From Thermoleophilia bacterium (GTDB lineage Bacteria > Actinomycetota > Thermoleophilia > Gaiellales > JAICJC01), in NCBI GenBank assembly GCA_025928435.1, contig JAICJM010000070.1, forward strand, positions 1 to 17,350: a stretch of DNA of 17,350 nt, read 5' to 3'. The notes beneath the pieces were generated by a model. It ran no database searches, was not told the origin of the DNA, and worked only from the letters and a program-made list of their open reading frames with translations. Shown one piece after another: positions 16,055-17,350 of the stretch (position 1 is its first letter; the number at the start of each line of letters is the position of its first letter). The position numbers and the translations under genes were made by a program.

Positions 16055-16837
16055 CTACTTGCCGACGAACGACGCCTGTCGCTTCTCCACGAAGGCGCTC
16101 AGGCCCTCGCGGGCGTCGTCGGTCGAGAACATGAGCGAGTAGAGGTCGGCCTCGTGGACGAGGTTGCCGCCGATGTCGCCGTGCAGCGACCGGTTGGTCG
16201 CCTCCTTCGCGTAGTACAGGGCGACCGGGCTCTTGGAGGCCATCTCCGCGGCCATCTCCCACGCGGCCGGCATGAGCTCGTCGGGCGGGTAGACGTGCTG
16301 GACGAGGCCGCGCTCGAGCGCCTCGGCGGCGTCCACGCGGCGGCCGGTCAGAATCAGCTCCTTGGCGTAGCCGATGTTCGTCGCCCGGGCCAGCCGCTGG
16401 CTCGCGCCCCAGCCGGGGATGATCCCCAGGTTGATCTCGGGCTGGCCGAACTCGGCGTTCTCGGAGGCGAGCCGCACGTCGCACGCGAGCGCCATCTCGC
16501 AGCCGCCGCCGAGGGCGTAGCCGTTGACCGCCGCGATCGTCGGCTTGCGCATCGTCTCGAGCTTGTGGGCGATCTCCTGGCCGAGCTCGGAGTAGGCCCG
16601 CGCCTCGAGCGGCGTCTTGCCCGCCATCTCCTTGATGTCGGCGCCGGCGATGAACGAGCGGTCGCCCTCGCCGGTCAGCACGAGCGCGCCGACGCCGGGA
16701 TCTGCCCCGAGGTCGGTGAGGGTCGCCAGCAGCTCCTCGAGCAGGGCCGTGTTGAGCGCGTTCAGGACGTCCGGGCGGTTGACGGTGACCGTGGCCACGC
16801 GCCCGTCGACCGCGATGCGAAGGCCGGCGCCGCTCAC
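16055..16837 (-). CDS. Enoyl-CoA hydratase / crotonase family protein
   Basis: This 260-residue crotonase-fold enzyme probably hydrates trans-2-enoyl-CoA to 3-hydroxyacyl-CoA in beta-oxidation or branched-chain acyl-CoA breakdown. Both catalytic glutamates of true hydratases are present: Glu114 in [18 protein letters not shown] and Glu134 in [20 protein letters not shown]. The oxyanion-hole segment [11 protein letters not shown] (61-71) and the N-terminal [10 protein letters not shown] (20-29) are also standard, as is the length. Having both glutamates argues against an isomerase-only role. Substrate chain length cannot be read from sequence. The GTG at 16837 overlaps the B12-binding gene's stop as GTGA, tying the two in translation. 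Confidence 0.92.
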   Translation of the reverse strand: MSGAGLRIAVDGRVATVTVNRPDVLNALNTALLEELLATLTDLGADPGVGALVLTGEGDRSFIAGADIKEMAGKTPLEARAYSELGQEIAHKLETMRKPTIAAVNGYALGGGCEMALACDVRLASENAEFGQPEINLGIIPGWGASQRLARATNIGYAKELILTGRRVDAAEALERGLVQHVYPPDELMPAAWEMAAEMASKSPVALYYAKEATNRSLHGDIGGNLVHEADLYSLMFSTDDAREGLSAFVEKRQASFVGK

Positions 16838-17235
16838 CCTTCCGCCCCCACCTTCTCGCGCAGGAAGTCCACGATGGCGGCCGTGGGGGCGCCCGGGGTG
16901 AAGACCTCGGCGACGCCCATGCCCTTCAGCTCCTCCACGTCCTCGCCGGGGATCGTGCCGCCGACCACGACGACGACGTCGCCGGCGCCCTGCTCGCGGA
17001 GCAGGTCGAGGATGCGCGGGACCAGTGTCATGTGGGCTCCTGACAGGATCGAGATGCCGACGGCGTCCGCGTCCTCCTGGAGGACGGTCGCGACGATCTG
17101 CTCGGGGGTCTGGTGCAGGCCGGTGTAGATGACCTCCATACCCGCATCGCGGAGCGACCGGGCGATGATCTTCGCGCCGCGATCGTGGCCATCGAGGCCC
17201 GGCTTCGCGACGACCACACGGATGGGCCCACTCAT
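16834..17235 (-). CDS. Stand-alone cobalamin-binding subunit of an acyl-CoA mutase
   Basis: This 133-residue protein matches the C-terminal B12 domain of methylmalonyl-CoA mutase. It has the base-off cobalamin motif D15-x-H17-x-x-G20 ([10 protein letters not shown]; His17 would ligate cobalt), the S-x-L motif at S62-I-L64 ([11 protein letters not shown]) and the GG element at 92-93 ([11 protein letters not shown]). No catalytic TIM-barrel is fused, so it must pair with a separate large subunit, probably outside the window. The substrate could be methylmalonyl-, isobutyryl- or another acyl-CoA. The ATG at 17235 has TACACT ending 9 nt upstream. It is the apparent first gene of the acyl-CoA operon. 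Confidence 0.92.
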   Translation of the reverse strand: MSGPIRVVVAKPGLDGHDRGAKIIARSLRDAGMEVIYTGLHQTPEQIVATVLQEDADAVGISILSGAHMTLVPRILDLLREQGAGDVVVVVGGTIPGEDVEELKGMGVAEVFTPGAPTAAIVDFLREKVGAEG

Positions 17236-17244
17236 AGCGGGGCG

Positions 17245-17250
17245 AGTGTA
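17245..17250 (-). promoter_or_regulatory. Possible -10 box of the B12-subunit / ECH / etfBA operon
   Basis: TACACT on the minus strand in the 22-base gap between the cupin-like gene and the B12-subunit gene, 9 nt from the ATG. No convincing -35 is seen. The genes may instead be co-transcribed with the cupin-like gene upstream. Confidence 0.3.
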
Positions 17251-17257
17251 TACGCGC

Positions 17258-17350
17258 TCACGTCTCCGGCGGCGCGAACACGACCAGGATGGTGAGGTCG
17301 CTCGTGATCGAATGGAAGCGGTGCTCGACCCCCGCGGCCACGAACACGAC
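17258..17350 (-). CDS. Cupin-like protein, C-terminal end only (gene continues beyond window)
   Basis: Thirty codons before a TGA at 17260-17258 read [20 protein letters not shown] then [10 protein letters not shown]. The pattern [13 protein letters not shown] followed by LTILVVFAP is the second half of a cupin barrel, where the histidine in G-x-x-H is usually a metal ligand. Most of the protein is outside the window, so the substrate and full length are unknown. It lies 22 bp before the B12-subunit gene on the same strand and could belong to the same operon. Confidence 0.65.
   Translation of the reverse strand, partial: VVFVAAGVEHRFHSITSDLTILVVFAPPET

Noticed and set aside
15530..17128. Long plus-strand open frame (about 530 codons) opposite etfB, the hydratase and the B12-subunit gene
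   Set aside because: Three strongly supported genes lie on the other strand, and the product looks like reverse-strand codon bias.

Overview
The window is very GC-rich, uses GTG starts freely, and carries the gene order rpmE - prfA - prmC - tsaC ... wecA - atpI-like - atpB - atpE - atpF. That order matches actinobacteria (in Mycobacterium tuberculosis: rpmE, prfA, prmC/hemK, a Sua5-type gene, wecA/rfe, an atpI-like gene, atpBEF). With the ETF/ETF-QO genes, a stand-alone B12-binding mutase subunit and a DUF1272 gene, I infer a high-GC actinobacterium, possibly a deep class such as Thermoleophilia. The class-level guess rests on impression, not a search.

Layout. (1) 1-2132, minus: start of an F1Fo-ATP synthase operon, read AtpZ-like, AtpI-like, a (atpB), c (atpE), b (atpF, cut by the window edge), with a good promoter at 2205-2233. 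(2) 2296-3423, minus: wecA-type polyprenyl-phosphate sugar-phosphate transferase. (3) 3424-4130: an island holding a decayed REP-associated tyrosine transposase (RAYT) bracketed by two inverted REP pairs (REPINs). (4) 4133-11236, minus: a long, tightly packed housekeeping run, read ltaE, rpmE, DUF1385, an NTF2-like protein, prfA, prmC, tsaC, glyA, upp. (5) 11261-12132: two small convergent genes (DUF1272 plus, DUF2461 minus) whose stop codons share one CTAG. (6) 12245-14217, plus: an ETF:quinone oxidoreductase-like gene and an unrecognised 93-residue ORF. (7) 14231-14263: a third, diverged REPIN between convergent genes. (8) 14274-17235, minus: B12-binding mutase subunit, enoyl-CoA hydratase, etfB, etfA, a fatty-acid or branched-chain acyl-CoA catabolic operon. 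The end of a cupin-like gene lies at the right edge.

How they work together. The left half is translation and core growth: ribosomal protein L31, RF1 and its methylase PrmC, t6A tRNA modification, one-carbon metabolism, uracil salvage, cell-envelope lipid-linked sugar synthesis and ATP synthesis. The right half is acyl-CoA oxidation: dehydrogenases encoded elsewhere would pass electrons to EtfAB, and the ETF-QO-like protein would pass them to the quinone pool, which ultimately feeds the proton gradient used by the ATP synthase.

I see no defence system, CRISPR array, tRNA or rRNA. The observations most worth checking are the ETF-QO-like protein, which has only three cysteines in total and Ile where the fourth [4Fe-4S] ligand should be; the broken RAYT with its REPIN family; and TAnnnT boxes 6-9 nt before several first-in-operon start codons, suggesting leaderless transcripts. 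No gap between genes exceeds 300 bases; the largest are about 160-180 bases and are described in the feature list.
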